Assembly: GCF_000247695.1 (NCBI RefSeq)
Contig: NW_004624848.1
Span: 1,557,940-1,621,939, forward strand
Length of the DNA: 64,000 bases
Direction: 5' to 3'
From: Heterocephalus glaber
Lineage: Eukaryota > Chordata > Mammalia > Rodentia > Bathyergidae
Below the pieces are notes generated by a model. It made no database searches, was not told where the DNA came from, and was given only the letters and a program-made list of their open reading frames with translations. Made by a program: the position numbers and the translations under genes. Below are positions 37,160 through 48,590 of this stretch, piece after piece. Numbering within the stretch: position 1 is the first letter of the stretch; the number at the start of each line of letters is the position of its first letter.

Positions 37160-37780
37160 TTTCTAAATCACATACTTCAGTAAGAAAAAGGTGTGTAGGG
37201 CCTCCTTGCTGGATCTTTTTCTAATACTAATGACCCCCGCCCAAGGATAATAGGCTTGCACCATGCTATGGTGCCTCAGGAAATCACCAACAGGGGAACT
37301 TCGGTTGTGCAGCTTGAGCTCAGATGAGGGCCACTTCTCTGTGTTGTGACCTACGCCCCTTCCGTGCGCGGGATTTCTCACATCGAGTTCCATTATGGAG
37401 GCTAAGTGGCCACCGTGGTACTGGATTTCATGTCTTCACCCCAAATTGCTTCCCCTCGAATGTTGAGAAGAAAAAAACGCTGGGTTCCCTCGGGTTGGCC
37501 CGTTGCAGGGACCCCATGCGATGTTGGGGACTCGCTGCTGTTACTTTTCCGGGGTCTTCAGGGTAGAATCAGCCCTGACTTTACCAGGAAGTCGCTGCTG
37601 CCTAGGGATGGGGGTGCGGGGAAGGGGCAGAGCATTTCCCTCCCCCTTGGGCCTCTGGCAGCTGTGCTGTGCGCCTCCCAAACCTTCGCCCCATTTGCTG
37701 CAATTGCCGTGGTGTGAGAAGAGGTGACTGACTCAATCCCTGTACTTCTCCTTAGAAGCAAGAGAAGTCCAGACCCTATT
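37160..37780. other. GC-enriched intronic block, unassigned
   Basis: GC rises above the flanks with several CpGs (37350-37560). Overlapping frames on both strands (60-103 codons) share no domain. It could be an old LTR or an exapted element; nothing decisive is seen. Confidence 0.35.
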
Positions 37781-38382
37781 TAAAGACAGCATCAGGAAAT
37801 GGTACAGTTCTAGAAGGACGCTTCTTTCTCTCCCTCTTTAATGAACTTGTTGGAGGGAATTGGATAGTTCACATCACTGCCTGCACTTACTGCTTCTGCT
37901 TAATCCGTTGGACCCCGGTGAAGCTGGAGCCATCACACATCGGGCCAGTCCTGCTCTTTGTCTTTCATCCTATTCTTCTATCCCAGGACCTCAGGAAACT
38001 GGGTACTCATTAGCAAGTTTTCTTTTTCATTCCATTCGAGTTGTATTCATGAGATGTTTCTCCTTTACTTAGAGTTAGCTTTGTAATTTTTTGACTTTAA
38101 ATAAATATCATATCATTTGCTTATCTCATTTGTAAGAAAACTCAGCTATCAAGTGACTCACCTAAAGTAACCGATTTTATTGTCAATTGATCCATGTTTT
38201 GCACTTTCATTCCTATAACTGTGGCATTCTCAGAGTGTGTCAAAGTTATAGAACATGATTTATGTTCACAAATACGGAGGCATATTGAGAAAATGGCAAA
38301 TTTCAATAGTGAGTTCTCTAGGGCCTGTCACCTTCTTCATATATACAATCATATGCAAATTTAATTATAGCGAATCATATAG

Positions 38383-38431
38383 GTGTTTGTGTGTGTGTGT
38401 GTGTGTTTGTGTGTGTGTGTATGTGTGTGTA
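38383..38431. repeat. (TG)n microsatellite, interrupted
   Basis: TG repeats with TTTG and ATG interruptions. Confidence 0.95.
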
Positions 38432-38594
38432 GATTATGACAGATGAACTTTGAGCAAAATACCCATTTAGTGTGAATTGAAGGACCGGAATGGAAGATAT
38501 ACATTGTAAAATGTTTGTATCTTTATCTTGTAAACTTCAGAATAACAAAAGAAATTCGGAAATGACATGTAAAATTATTTTGTCCTGTTGGAGG

Positions 38595-38880
38595 ATATCA
38601 AGTTTATTTATACTCTCAGCGTGCATTAGGCCGTTACATTACATGTGCCAGGCACTGATCTAGTATCAGTTTTGGACATCAGTAAAAATCATTTGCCTCT
38701 GGAAATCATAGTGTGCTAGGAAAAAAGGAAAAAAATGAACAGATGTATTATGATTAAAATATGCAGTCCTGAAGGAGTGTACAACCACCAATCATGTTTC
38801 TAAAAAGACAGCATTTGAACTGAATTTTGCTAGTAGAGTATTAACTTATTAGAATCCTTGCCCCAGAGGTGATATTAGTT
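38595..38880. mobile_element. L2/MIR-age repeat remnant
   Basis: tgtgccaggcactgatctag ... gaaggagtgtacaaccacca ... tttgaactgaattttgctag follows the order of an old mammalian repeat. Confidence 0.42.
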
Positions 38881-41800
38881 CCAGACCTGGAAGCTGTCAC
38901 ATTAAGAGGATGGGGCTTTGGTTAGTGTCTGGTGTCCATAGCTCCTGGATGGCACCCACCTGACACATGACAGGTTCTCAGGGTATAACTTTCGGCCTTT
39001 CATTCCCTTGAGAAGAGCAATAATGAGCAGTCTCCTGAGATAAGTAGCCCAGGAGCCTCAATCGGACAGATCTTAGATAATTTTAGCAGTTTTGTAGTTT
39101 GCTTCATATAGCAATCCCTTCTAGTTTCCCCCTTAGTGGCTATTTATCCTTTAATTTGCAGATTTAATTTTAAGGTAGATAATGCTAGTTTTCTTGATTT
39201 TCTTTTGCTCTGATATTTTTCCAAAGTGTGAAGAAATGGTAGATTGAGCTTGCAGTGAAACAAAAACTAGTCTGATTTTCTCTCCAGTATAAGTATTATC
39301 ATACTTTTGTATTTATAGTCAGAATTAAAATAATAAGCATAGCCATCGGGTGCTTCCATATAGATTCAGTTGATGGGGATACATTTATCAGTGCTGTGGA
39401 ATTCAGTTATATCTTGTCTCTCTCTCTTTCTCAAATACAGTAAGGTTGGGATGAAATTACTCTGGATTTTCTAGGCAGAAGTTTACTAAATCATGGAGTC
39501 ACTGGATATCTATGTATATCTATCTGCATACAGTTGTGTGTCTGTGTTTCATATGCCATAAGGTTTCAATTGCTGTTAAAATGAGATTTGCTAATTAGTT
39601 ATATGAACAAGCCAGCAAGATAAGCACAAGGCAGGATTATCATAGGCAGAAAAAACCAGTTAACAAAAGGCAAATAGTACCAGCGATTTTATGGGTTTAT
39701 CAAGTAAAGTTTGGAAGTAGATGTAGGGACTCTTAAACAGCTTTGTACATAATTCGAAAATAAGGCATCTGGAAGTACACTCCTTGGACGTCTCTTGGGG
39801 TGGTCTGTGGAGCCTAGGAGCTCTGTTGGACAGATTGCAACAGCCAGTCTTCGTGAGTCAAGGAAGTGGGACTCTCTAGACCTCCCGAACCAAACCGAGA
39901 TTGGAGGTCTGTTTCTTTTTGCCTCATTTTCATTCCTTTTCTGGTAAAGTCAACTTAAAATATTAGCTTAGAGACAAGGTTGATTTATCTTTCTTTATGA
40001 GTTGCATATTGTCCAGAAACTTCTGTTTTAGTGTTACCTTTATTAGTGTAACATTTTGAGTGATCACATTTTTTATTGCTTTTTATGATTCTCTTACTAC
40101 TATACTCTTTCATCCATAGTAAATAAATCTTTTAAAGTTCCAAGTGTAGGTAATAAGTGCCAAATATTATGGAATTGCTTGGGTTTTATTGCTAAATTTA
40201 TTCAAACATAGATATATCTATATAACTGAGTTATATATGTATATATAGTTAATAATTTCACATTTGTATTATTAATCTTCATATTTTTCTCTTTTTTTCT
40301 ATTTTTACTTGATTTTAGTTTCCAGTATTTTTACCTTAAGAAAGGCGGGTCAGGTAATTTGACATTGCATATAATTTTTTAAATTTAGTATTTATGTGTA
40401 TTTCTTCTTTTATTATCTCAGATATGTAAGATGTATTCCTATCTCAGGATAAATCGTGAAAAAGATCATGTCAACAATTTAGTGATTTGACTATAGCCTG
40501 TATTTTATTTCATTGGTACTTTGAGTAAATCATTCCTTGGTATAAGAAAAACAAAGTTTCATTGAAATAGTCACAAAATCAATCCTATGTATTTATGTCA
40601 TCCTTAAAATACTAGTGATGCTGTATGCTTGAAAATACGGATGTTTAAACAACTTAACTGCAAGCATAGAGTTGTGATCCAGTGGGAGTCAGTGTTTGTG
40701 GCCCCTTGGTTTTTCCCTGTCTCCCTTCCACCCTCCCCCTCTCCCTCCCTCTGTCTTTCTTTCCTTCCTTTGACTAGAGGCCAAGTTGCTTGAGATTCCC
40801 ATGCAGCTTCCGGTCATCTGAAAATCACATGTGCTTGCGGCAAACCTCACTCCATGTTGGGGTGAATTTTGGGGGAGCAGCAATTTAACTTAAAAGAAAA
40901 TTTACAATTCTTTTACCACAAATAGAACCTAGCTTGTTAATCTCTAAAGCATACTTAATTATAGTCCAACCGAGTTAGGAATTATAGAGAAAAAATATGT
41001 AAACACAAATTTAAGGATACACATTTTAGCCAAGAACTTTGGTTTTGACTGAAGATTTAAAAATAGAATTCAGATCTTTTAATAGACATGCCCTTCTCCA
41101 GATTGTATGTGAAAAAGTCAACACCACTTCATTTGTGAGGAACACCTAAGATATAAGGTGTTTGCTGAGACCATTGGGCAGATACTACATTCTAATAGCT
41201 ATGGAGAAAGTTAATTAAAATATTAGATGCCAAAGTATAAGCTGCTATTTTAAACATAAACACCTCCAAAATATGTAGATTACTGGAAGAAAACTGAATA
41301 TATGAGGATAGCTCATTTTAAAAAAATATTTGAAAACACAGTTTATAAATTTAATTTTAATAGTTAATATTCATCATTCTCTTGATACGAAGAGTATGTA
41401 GAACTACACCCAAATTTTTGGGTTGTTTCACTATGCCTTACATCATATGTTCAGGGTGCAGCTGCTTAAGGCTTTTAAAAATTTGTAGGAAATCATATTA
41501 AAAGTTGAATAAAAGACAGTTAAAAGTTTTTGTATTGCAATTTTAAAAGGGATAAATGGATTTTCATAGTCTGAAGACTGTAACTATCTTAGTTGTGGGG
41601 TTTTGGGTGTAAATGACCATTCATTTTACAAATACACATTATGCACTTCCTCTCATTGTTGACTCTCACCTGAGTGGGTATAAGAACACCTATATCCAAG
41701 TACCATTCTACCCTACTCCTCCATTCTTTCCCCACCAAAGTTCTAATCAAAAGGAGAGATTTATTAGTAACACATTTCAGCAGTTGTAAACTATCTCATC

Positions 41801-42208
41801 TCACAGATGCAAAAATATTCCCTAATGAACTTAGATGCTATTTTGTACTGTACAAAATAGAATATCAAATATATTCTTATTGTAATATGCTTATATTTGA
41901 TAATTTCTTGGCAAATAGAATCTTCACTCAGCTTTATTGTAATTTTAGGAATCCAAAAGAGTTCGTGATTACAAAAAAATGGAGTTGGTGATTAACATTT
42001 TATTAGATTGATAAAGACTAATTCCCTATTCTTTCAAATGTAAATAGACTCAGGTATTTTTGCAATAAAATTAAAATACAGTCTTACTGGATAACTTCTG
42101 AAGAAAAAAGGTGGTACTGGACTTGCATATTTGACACTTGTTTGGCGCAAAATGTGAAGAATAAAGAATCGTTTTGGAATAACTTGAAATGTTTGATCTC
42201 AGGGCATG
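38881..42208. other. Intronic, upstream of the PDGFC exon; nothing recognised
   Basis: AT-rich. An AT-dinucleotide-rich patch lies at 40203-40250 and a CT-rich patch at 40715-40770. No repeat family or coding exon recognised in the 3.3 kb before the exon. Confidence 0.5.
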
Positions 42209-42232
42209 TGTCCCTCTGTGTTTCTGCCGCAG
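42209..42232 (+). promoter_or_regulatory. PDGFC: 3' splice acceptor of the PDGFC exon
   Basis: A pyrimidine-rich tract (tccctctgtgtttctgccgc) ends in AG at 42231-42232. A branch-point-like tgatctc lies about 35 bases upstream of the junction. The acceptor position agrees with the split Gly codon at the start of the exon. Confidence 0.9.
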
Positions 42233-42428
42233 GAGTGCAAGACCCCCAGCACGAGAGGATCATTACGGTGTCTGCTAATGGCACTGTTCACAGCCCCAGA
42301 TTCCCTCACGCTTACCCGAGGAATATGGTCTTGGTGTGGAGACTCGTAGCAGTAGAGGAAAATATGTGGATACAGCTTACATTTGATGAGCGGTTTGGGC
42401 TGGAGGACCCGGAAGACAACATCTGCAA
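42233..42428 (+). CDS. PDGFC: PDGFC internal exon (start of CUB domain), partial CDS
   Basis: This 196-bp exon encodes about 65 residues of platelet-derived growth factor C, a secreted ligand that signals through PDGF receptor alpha after its N-terminal CUB domain is cleaved off. Seen: the frame is open from GVQDPQHERIITVS through VHSPRFPHAYPRN and VWRLVAVEEN to FGLEDPEDNICK, which is the known start of the PDGF-C CUB domain. PDGF-D differs clearly here. The first two bases (GA) complete a split Gly codon and the last two (AA) start a split Lys codon, so the entry intron is phase 1 and the exit intron phase 2. An N-glycosylation sequon (NGT) sits at the site where human PDGF-C has NGS. Differences from remembered human sequence are few and conservative. 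The upstream ATG at 42142 is inside the intron and is not a start; the TAA at 42430 is part of the donor GTAAGT, not a stop. The exon looks intact and functional. Confidence 0.96.
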
Positions 42429-42434
42429 GTAAGT
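42427..42434 (+). promoter_or_regulatory. PDGFC: 5' splice donor of the PDGFC exon
   Basis: The sequence AA|GTAAGT matches the U1 snRNA consensus at every intronic position. It fixes the exon end at 42428 and leaves a split Lys codon, as expected because the next residues in the protein are K then YDF, encoded by an exon outside this window. Confidence 0.92.
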
Positions 42435-43432
42435 TGTTGCACTGGAAATCCCCACAGACTGCAGCACTGATGTCTTTCCGGCTGCTTCATGGGTATTATT
42501 GTAAATGGCATCTTTCTTTGTTTTGATTTATCATTTCATTTAAGTTCCATTTCATTTAAATTCTTCATGGAAAACCTATATAGTCATTATTGTCTACCTT
42601 CTGTAATCATTTGAGACCATTTTACTGGAAGGTGTATATAAGCCAAAACCATTTAAAATGAAGTGCAGAGAACTTAAAGCTACGTATAGGAATGGTGTTG
42701 TGCCAGAAACCCTAGATTACCATTTGTGCTAAGAATTTTTATTTGACCTTCCCAACAGCCAAGTAAAAGCACTATAAGCTATTACAAGAAAAAAGCCGAT
42801 AAGGATCTATGGGCATATATTATCCAGGCACACATACTGATACACGCACATGCACAAGTGCACACACAGAGGAGCCAGAGGTTTGAAGCCTTCACCACAA
42901 AGAAGAAACACAGTCTGAAAGCAGAATTAAAGATTTAGGCTACCACTATGTCTTGCCAGGTGGGAATTTCTGTAATGCTTCTAGCAGCGTTCATGAACCA
43001 AAATCAGCTGGAATATCTCACTGAAGCGAGAGACTACCTACCGTATGTTCCACAAATATTGCTCTGTAAATCCCCCAGGAATGCATTTCTCAAGGTTGGG
43101 TGGGCTTAAAGATTTCTCACTTCAGTGGCATTTGTATATCAAGAAAATATTTAGCTTCAGCTTCTTTGTAGAGTTCTTTATTTTGTCTCTGATGTACAAG
43201 TTAAAAGAGAGTCTTCATTTTATCATGTATTACAGATAAATATTTCAGTGCAGATGAAAGAAGCTTTGCACTTACTGTCATCACAGATTTGTCTTTCACA
43301 TTTACTTTTCTCACATGTTTTCCTTCTACGGTTATGCATTCCATGGTGTTTTGTCCCCTGACATCTATGATTTTAGACCCTGCAGAGTAGGAACTAGCTT
43401 ATTTATTTTTAGAGGTCTATTACTCGAGCCAA
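42435..43432. other. Intronic, mostly unassigned
   Basis: Possible MIR remnant at 42725-42800 (tttgtgctaagaatttttat ... gccaagtaaaagcactataa). Otherwise nothing supported. Confidence 0.4.
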
Positions 43433-43600
43433 GCATGGTGGTGCATGACTGTAATCCCAGCACTGTGGGAGGCTAAGGCTGGGAGATTTCAAGTTCCAGC
43501 CCAGGCTGTGCAATTTAAAGTGTTAGGGAGACCGTCTCAAAATTAAAAATGTGAAAAAAGAGTTGGGGAGGAATTCAGCGAGCCTAACAATTTTATGTGT
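43433..43600 (+). mobile_element. B1-derived SINE, probably B1-dID
   Basis: agccaagcatggtggtgcat plus gactgtaatcccagcactgt ... ccagcccaggctgtgcaatt ... agaccgtctcaaaatt. A short ID-like remnant (gttggggaggaattcagcg) follows. Confidence 0.85.
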
Positions 43601-43609
43601 GTAACATCG

Positions 43610-44340
43610 GTTTATGTGCATGCCTCTATCTTAGGTCATTCATTTTCTTTGCTATGTAGTATTCCATGGTGTAACTTGGCAACCTGTTTAGTCTCTTCTT
43701 TTCAGGAATGCTTGGCTTCTTTCTAGCTCTCTTTGTGCACAAAAGCAAGAAAGCCAAGTAGAGATCCAAGAATGGTTAGCGGCCTAAAGATGTCTATATT
43801 TTCCATGCTACTAGGTAGAGTCAAATTATTTAAAGTGACCAATTTATACTTCTACCAAAACATGCCAAAAAGTCTGTTGCACATCACCATCTGTAACTTT
43901 GGATTTTGGTAACATGGAATGAATTGTAACTAAGCATGAATTTTGTTTTCCTGATTACTAAGTAAGGTTGAAAACTATTCCTATTTACAACAGCCCACTA
44001 ATACTTTGTTTTTGGAGAAATACCTGGTCCTATGTTTCCTGGAGATTTCATTTATCTGTTGGGCTATTAGAACTTTGTCTCTCCTGTTTCAGTTCTTCAC
44101 ACATTGGGGTGTGCCCCCACTTGCTTGCCTTCTTTACTTGTTTTCCTGTGTGCATGCGTATTAGAATGTGTGCCTGGATGTATAATATCTTTATATTTTC
44201 TCTATGGAATTTGATTTTTATGAATACTTGGAGCCTATTCTACTCACTTTGTAAATTCCATTTGTATTCATTTTTCTGTTTATTCAGTCTTCATATTCCA
44301 TCATTCGTTTCTACTCATTTAAAAAAGAAACTAGACATCA
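43610..44340 (-). mobile_element. Old antisense L1 3' region
   Basis: ctatgtagtattccatggtg followed by ...accaatttatacttctacca and ttttcctgattactaagtaa, then atctgttgggctattagaac, follow the antisense L1 3' UTR order. Diverged. Confidence 0.7.
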
Positions 44341-45619
44341 ATTTCTCTGTCTAATGGACACTAATAAGAAATGCAGACTTAACAACTTCTAAAGCTAATC
44401 AATGTTTGCCCAAAATGCAAGGTAAGACTGATAAGAGAAAGAAGAGAGAAGAAGAAAGGTTATTGTAATCCATCACGGAGAATGTATCTAAAAGTGTTTT
44501 AGTATAATTTTGTATAAATTTAGTATAATCAACTGAGTATAACTGTCTTATATGTTTTATATGTTTTTTGGCCTATTAGCCTGGTCGTCAATCTGTATGC
44601 ATGATAATTAACTTTAGGAAGACTTGTAAGATAGACAAATGAATGTGACACTGGGAGGGGAATTGAGATGCGTCACCAGTTCCCCACTGTGCATGTAACC
44701 CTTATGTACTGCAAGCACGTGGCAATAAACATTTCTTTAAATAAAATAAAAAATGAAATTACCGTTCTGGCACAACTCAGTCCAAGTGTATGAAAACCGG
44801 CCCAAGGCGCCATGAGACAGAGATAAGGAAGGAAACAGGTCCAAGACGGCACAGAGCGCAATGGGTTGTGGACATGGAGAAATGTGCTCCGCAGTGGCAG
44901 CGGAATCCATGGTCTCCTTGCCTTGGGTTGGAGAAGGCGGCCCTTACCGTGGTCAGGACAGAAGCGACTTCATCCAACCTGCAGTGTCTCTGGTTTATCC
45001 TAAGCTAGTATCAAAGACTTCCAGTCCATTCCGGCCCCCACAGTGGCAGGTCCAGTTGTAAAGCTCCATACACCACTCCAGTGGTTTTGTTTATTTATAG
45101 CACGCATGTGGTAAAAATCACCCTGGGTTACGCAGGGCCAGGCATGGTGGTTAGGACCCAAGATGGCTGTGGTTATATCAAAGTGAATCTCTGGCATTCC
45201 TTAGAACATTTTGTCTTGGATCATTTTGACGGTAATAAAATGCTAGCTCCTAGGTGGTGTTATATTGTGTTAATGAAGCAGGCTTGACTTTATCGTGTGC
45301 TGGGGGGATGCGGATCCCACCATGCTGGCTCTCATAGTGTACCGAGAGGGACGAGCAAAATCAGGTTTCGTGCATCCACAGTTCGGTTTAGGGCGATCCC
45401 TCTGAGGTGCCGACTGCGTGGGGACTGAGGTAGGGTCCAGGTGTATGGTGGAAGTAGCGGCAAGGCAAGGGCTGTGAAGCCCGGAGCTCGGCAGCTACTG
45501 GCAACTGCTGCTGCTTTCTGTTGATCGAGGGGAAGAAGAACCATGACGAGTCTATATTTGGCATTGTCTTCTCAGATTTTAGCCCTGAAAGATCCACATC
45601 CATACTTGAGTGCTAGAAT
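44341..45619. other. Intronic, unassigned, locally CpG-rich
   Basis: 44780-45050 and 45300-45560 are GC-rich with several CpGs. The segment 44795-44865 holds two related ~42-bp units (the same TGPRRH word appears twice in one frame). Overlapping short frames on both strands show no known domain. Possible old LTR or processed-gene remnant. Confidence 0.35.
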
Positions 45620-45890
45620 AAAATCCGAGGACCTGGGTGGCCAACACACAATAGAATTTTAGGTCTCCCAGTTCTGGGGCAGGAAGGCCAGGGGTGGGGT
45701 GCTGTCCCTGTGGTGGCTGGCTCTGTGGGGCCCACTGTGTCCCCATGTGATGGAAGGGAGGAGGAAGCCTCTTCCACAAAGACCTAGTTCCTTTTCATGT
45801 CCTAATACCGCCACATTGGAGGTTTGAATCCAACCTGAATTTGGTGGGGATGGGTGTGGGAAACGCAAACATTCAGATCGTAGCAGTGAA
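45620..45890 (-). mobile_element. Antisense MaLR-type LTR
   Basis: ctgggtggccaacacacaat ... ctcccagttctggggcagga ... cctaataccgccacattgga ... gaatttggtggggatgg ... gcaaacattcagatcgtagc matches, in order, the reverse complement of a MaLR LTR. Diverged; no internal genes. Confidence 0.7.
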
Positions 45891-46632
45891 CTGAACAGCT
45901 CTCTGCTGTTTAGGAGGGAGGAAGGGAAAGGCTATGGGCCTGAAGGTGACACAAATGTGTGCCACAGTGCTGGGGCGGAAATTAGAAGGGACATGCGTGT
46001 TGAAGTGTAGGAAGATCAGTCACAGTCTGGTCAGGCATGGAATGTGGAATACATTGGGCTCTGAAAACTAGGTAAGACTTTAGCAGCTGACTAGCAACTA
46101 ATAGGTGCTCAGTAAAAGTTAACTGATATAAAATAATAGGTGGTTGAGAGAGGAAGGAGAGTTCTGGACAGACTGGCCAGATCATGCAAGGAATCATCTG
46201 GAACACTGAGTTTCTCTGAAGCATGGTGTACACTACAGGAATAAACAGGGAAAGGTCAGACTGGGAGAAACCCAGACTGTCACCTGGATTGGGATGTCCT
46301 TCCTCCTGCTGTCCAAGCTGAGGATTTTGTTGCAAAACGGGATTGTATGCTGCCTGCTTTTCTGGAAGACACTTCTGATGAGACCACAGAATTGATCAGA
46401 GGAGAGAGTGGAGGCAGATGGAATAGTTGGAGGCATTTTCTTATTTCTCAAACAAAACTTCACAGGGAGATAATCCCTCAGGCTGGTACACTGTGTGGTT
46501 CTTTTCTGACTGATCACATTGCTCTTACCAGTACTCCCTTCTTCCTTAGGGTTCTGTGGGTGTGGGGAGGCAGGCATGCACTTGCATTTGTGTGAAGAAT
46601 CCCCATGCTTTCTTTTGAAATCTAAATTCTTG
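45891..46632. other. Intronic, nothing firm
   Basis: Possible L2-age sequence at 46130-46270. No coding signal. Confidence 0.4.
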
Positions 46633-46718
46633 GGGCTGGGGGTGTAGCTCAGTGGTAGAGAGCTTGCTTAGCATGTGCAAGGTCTAGGAGTTGATTCTCA
46701 AAGCTGGAAAAAAATGCT
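46633..46718 (+). mobile_element. ID SINE, well preserved
   Basis: ggggctgggggtgtagctca plus gtggtagagagcttgcttag ... gttgattctcaaagc with a short A-tail. A and B box positions are intact in outline. Confidence 0.92.
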
Positions 46719-48590
46719 GTAAAAAATCTAAATTATCTTTTGCCTCAGAACACAAATGCTAGAGGAACAAAATGGCCAATTTTAGCATTTATATTAAAAA
46801 TAGAACAGTAACTTTGTGTGCTAAATATTCATTCTGTTATCATATGGAGAAGATCGCCTTTCTCTTTTCTATCAGTGGCTGACAGGGAGATTTTACATGG
46901 ACCCTAGGAAGAAGAGAGACCAACATTGTGTTGTGTTGGGGCTGAATCTTGCAGTTCTGCTGGAGGTGTGCTATATACCATGACACATTCCCCCAGTAGG
47001 TAGTGCAAGGATAGTGGAATTCATACAAGAAAGTAGTACTTTCAGACTGTAAGTTTTGAGGCACTACAAATAGTTAGCTAGTGATTCTAACCAGTCTGTA
47101 GAAGAAATGTTTGGGTAATGTCTTGGAAATTCTGAGGCACAGATTTTATCCAGGTTCTAAAATAGTGCCTTTGTGTCTCTTTAGCTCTGTCTCTGTCTCT
47201 ATAGATGACCTCAGGCTCTAGGAATCTGTCCATGTAAGATGGCAAAGAAAGCCATGAAGACAAGGAAGTTTCCTGCAAGAATTATGGAGAGAAGCTTTGA
47301 TTGGTTGGCATGGACCAGGTGTTCACAGCCCGGCCTTTTGCCATGGGAGGAACCAGCAGTGTTACATCGGCAAGATTAAGGTTGCAGGCCCCTTCTGGGA
47401 ACAGAAGTGATCCACTGTAGTTGGTGGAGAAATGGTTCTTGGAAGTAGACCTATTTCTTTCCATCGCAGGGAAAAAGAGGTGCTCGTAGTGTCAAAGTGT
47501 TGATTGCTCCTGTTGATGTTAAGGTCAGATAAGAGATCACGAGAAGCTTTGAAATTCCCAGTAACTGTTTTTCCTACCTGCCTTTCTGCGCCACAATAAA
47601 CTTCTATTGTGCAAATTTTGCCAGTGCCCTTTTCAGCAAGTCTTTTGATTATACTTAGCTCAATGGCATAATTTATAGTTTTGTTATTCCTTGAACTCTG
47701 TAGCATTTACTTTAAAAAATTTTTTAAAAACAGTCATTCCCAACAGGGCTTAAAATGAAGGGTGGGGATCTCACCATAGCTGAGATCAAGGGACTGTGCT
47801 CTTGTTAATGGGATGTTTTGGTTTTATGTTTTGAAATGTTCAAAATCAACATTCCAAATCGAGAAAGAATGTATCCTGTAACTCCTCAGACTCCTGCCTG
47901 GCTTTTCAGTGTTTGTTTCTCACCAGCCCTTTATCTTCTTTTCTATATCTTACCCTCTCCTCTTCTATTACCAATACCTCTTTCTTCTTTGCCCTGATTC
48001 TCCCTCCTTCCCTTCTGATTATTGCCTAGTGTGTTAGTTGCCACTCTGTTTCTCTGAAAAGTCCCTGAGAACAATCGAATGAAGTTGACTTAAGGAAAGG
48101 TTAACTTTGGCTCCATTTCAGAGGGTTCAGTCCATGGTGACGTGGCTCTGCCCTGTGTTGGCCTGAGGTGAGGTAGAACATTATGACAGGGCGCGTGGTA
48201 AAGCAGAGATCGGGTAGGGGGACGGAGAGGGGGAGAGAAAGAGGACACAGTATTCTTTTCAAGTATCGATCCCACCTATCCAGTGACCCTGTTCCTCCAG
48301 GGAGGCCTGCATCCTGAAGTTTCATCAAATAAATTACCATCAAATAAGCTGCCTTCTCTGTCTTTTTACCTACCACAGATGCTGACTTAGGATTTACTTC
48401 TAATTGATTGATGAATTTATTTCTAATTGGTATTTGACGTTCCCCCTACGATTTTTGACTGAATGACTTAAAATCTTAACCTATAGAGAAGGATTGTTCA
48501 CAAAAGTTAAAAGAGCGCAGATAACAAAGCCCTTGCAAGTTAGGGTTAGAGAGATTTCCCGGCATCTGACTGGCTCCCGAAGGAACAGAA
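46719..48590. other. Intronic, nothing recognised
   Basis: Overlapping - strand frames at 46840-47706 and 48090-48376 show no domain. A T/C-rich patch lies at 47930-48020. Confidence 0.45.

Larger units (their letters stand above)
1..42232 (+). other. PDGFC: PDGFC upstream intron (partial, probably intron 1)
   Basis: Everything left of the exon is non-coding by inspection and is inferred to be the 3' part of the intron between the signal-peptide exon and the CUB exon. PDGFC is a large gene in mammals (roughly 200 kb in human), so a 42-kb intronic stretch is expected. No signal-peptide exon was recognised here. The intron number is inferred from gene structure. Confidence 0.75.

Noticed and set aside
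42142..42432. Open frame from ATG 42142 to TAA 42432 as a complete 96-residue gene
   Set aside because: The first 30 codons are intron and the stop lies in the splice donor. Only 42233-42428 is coding.
46633..46718. tRNA gene
   Set aside because: The A and B boxes belong to an ID SINE: a simple tRNA fold cannot be completed and an A-tail follows.
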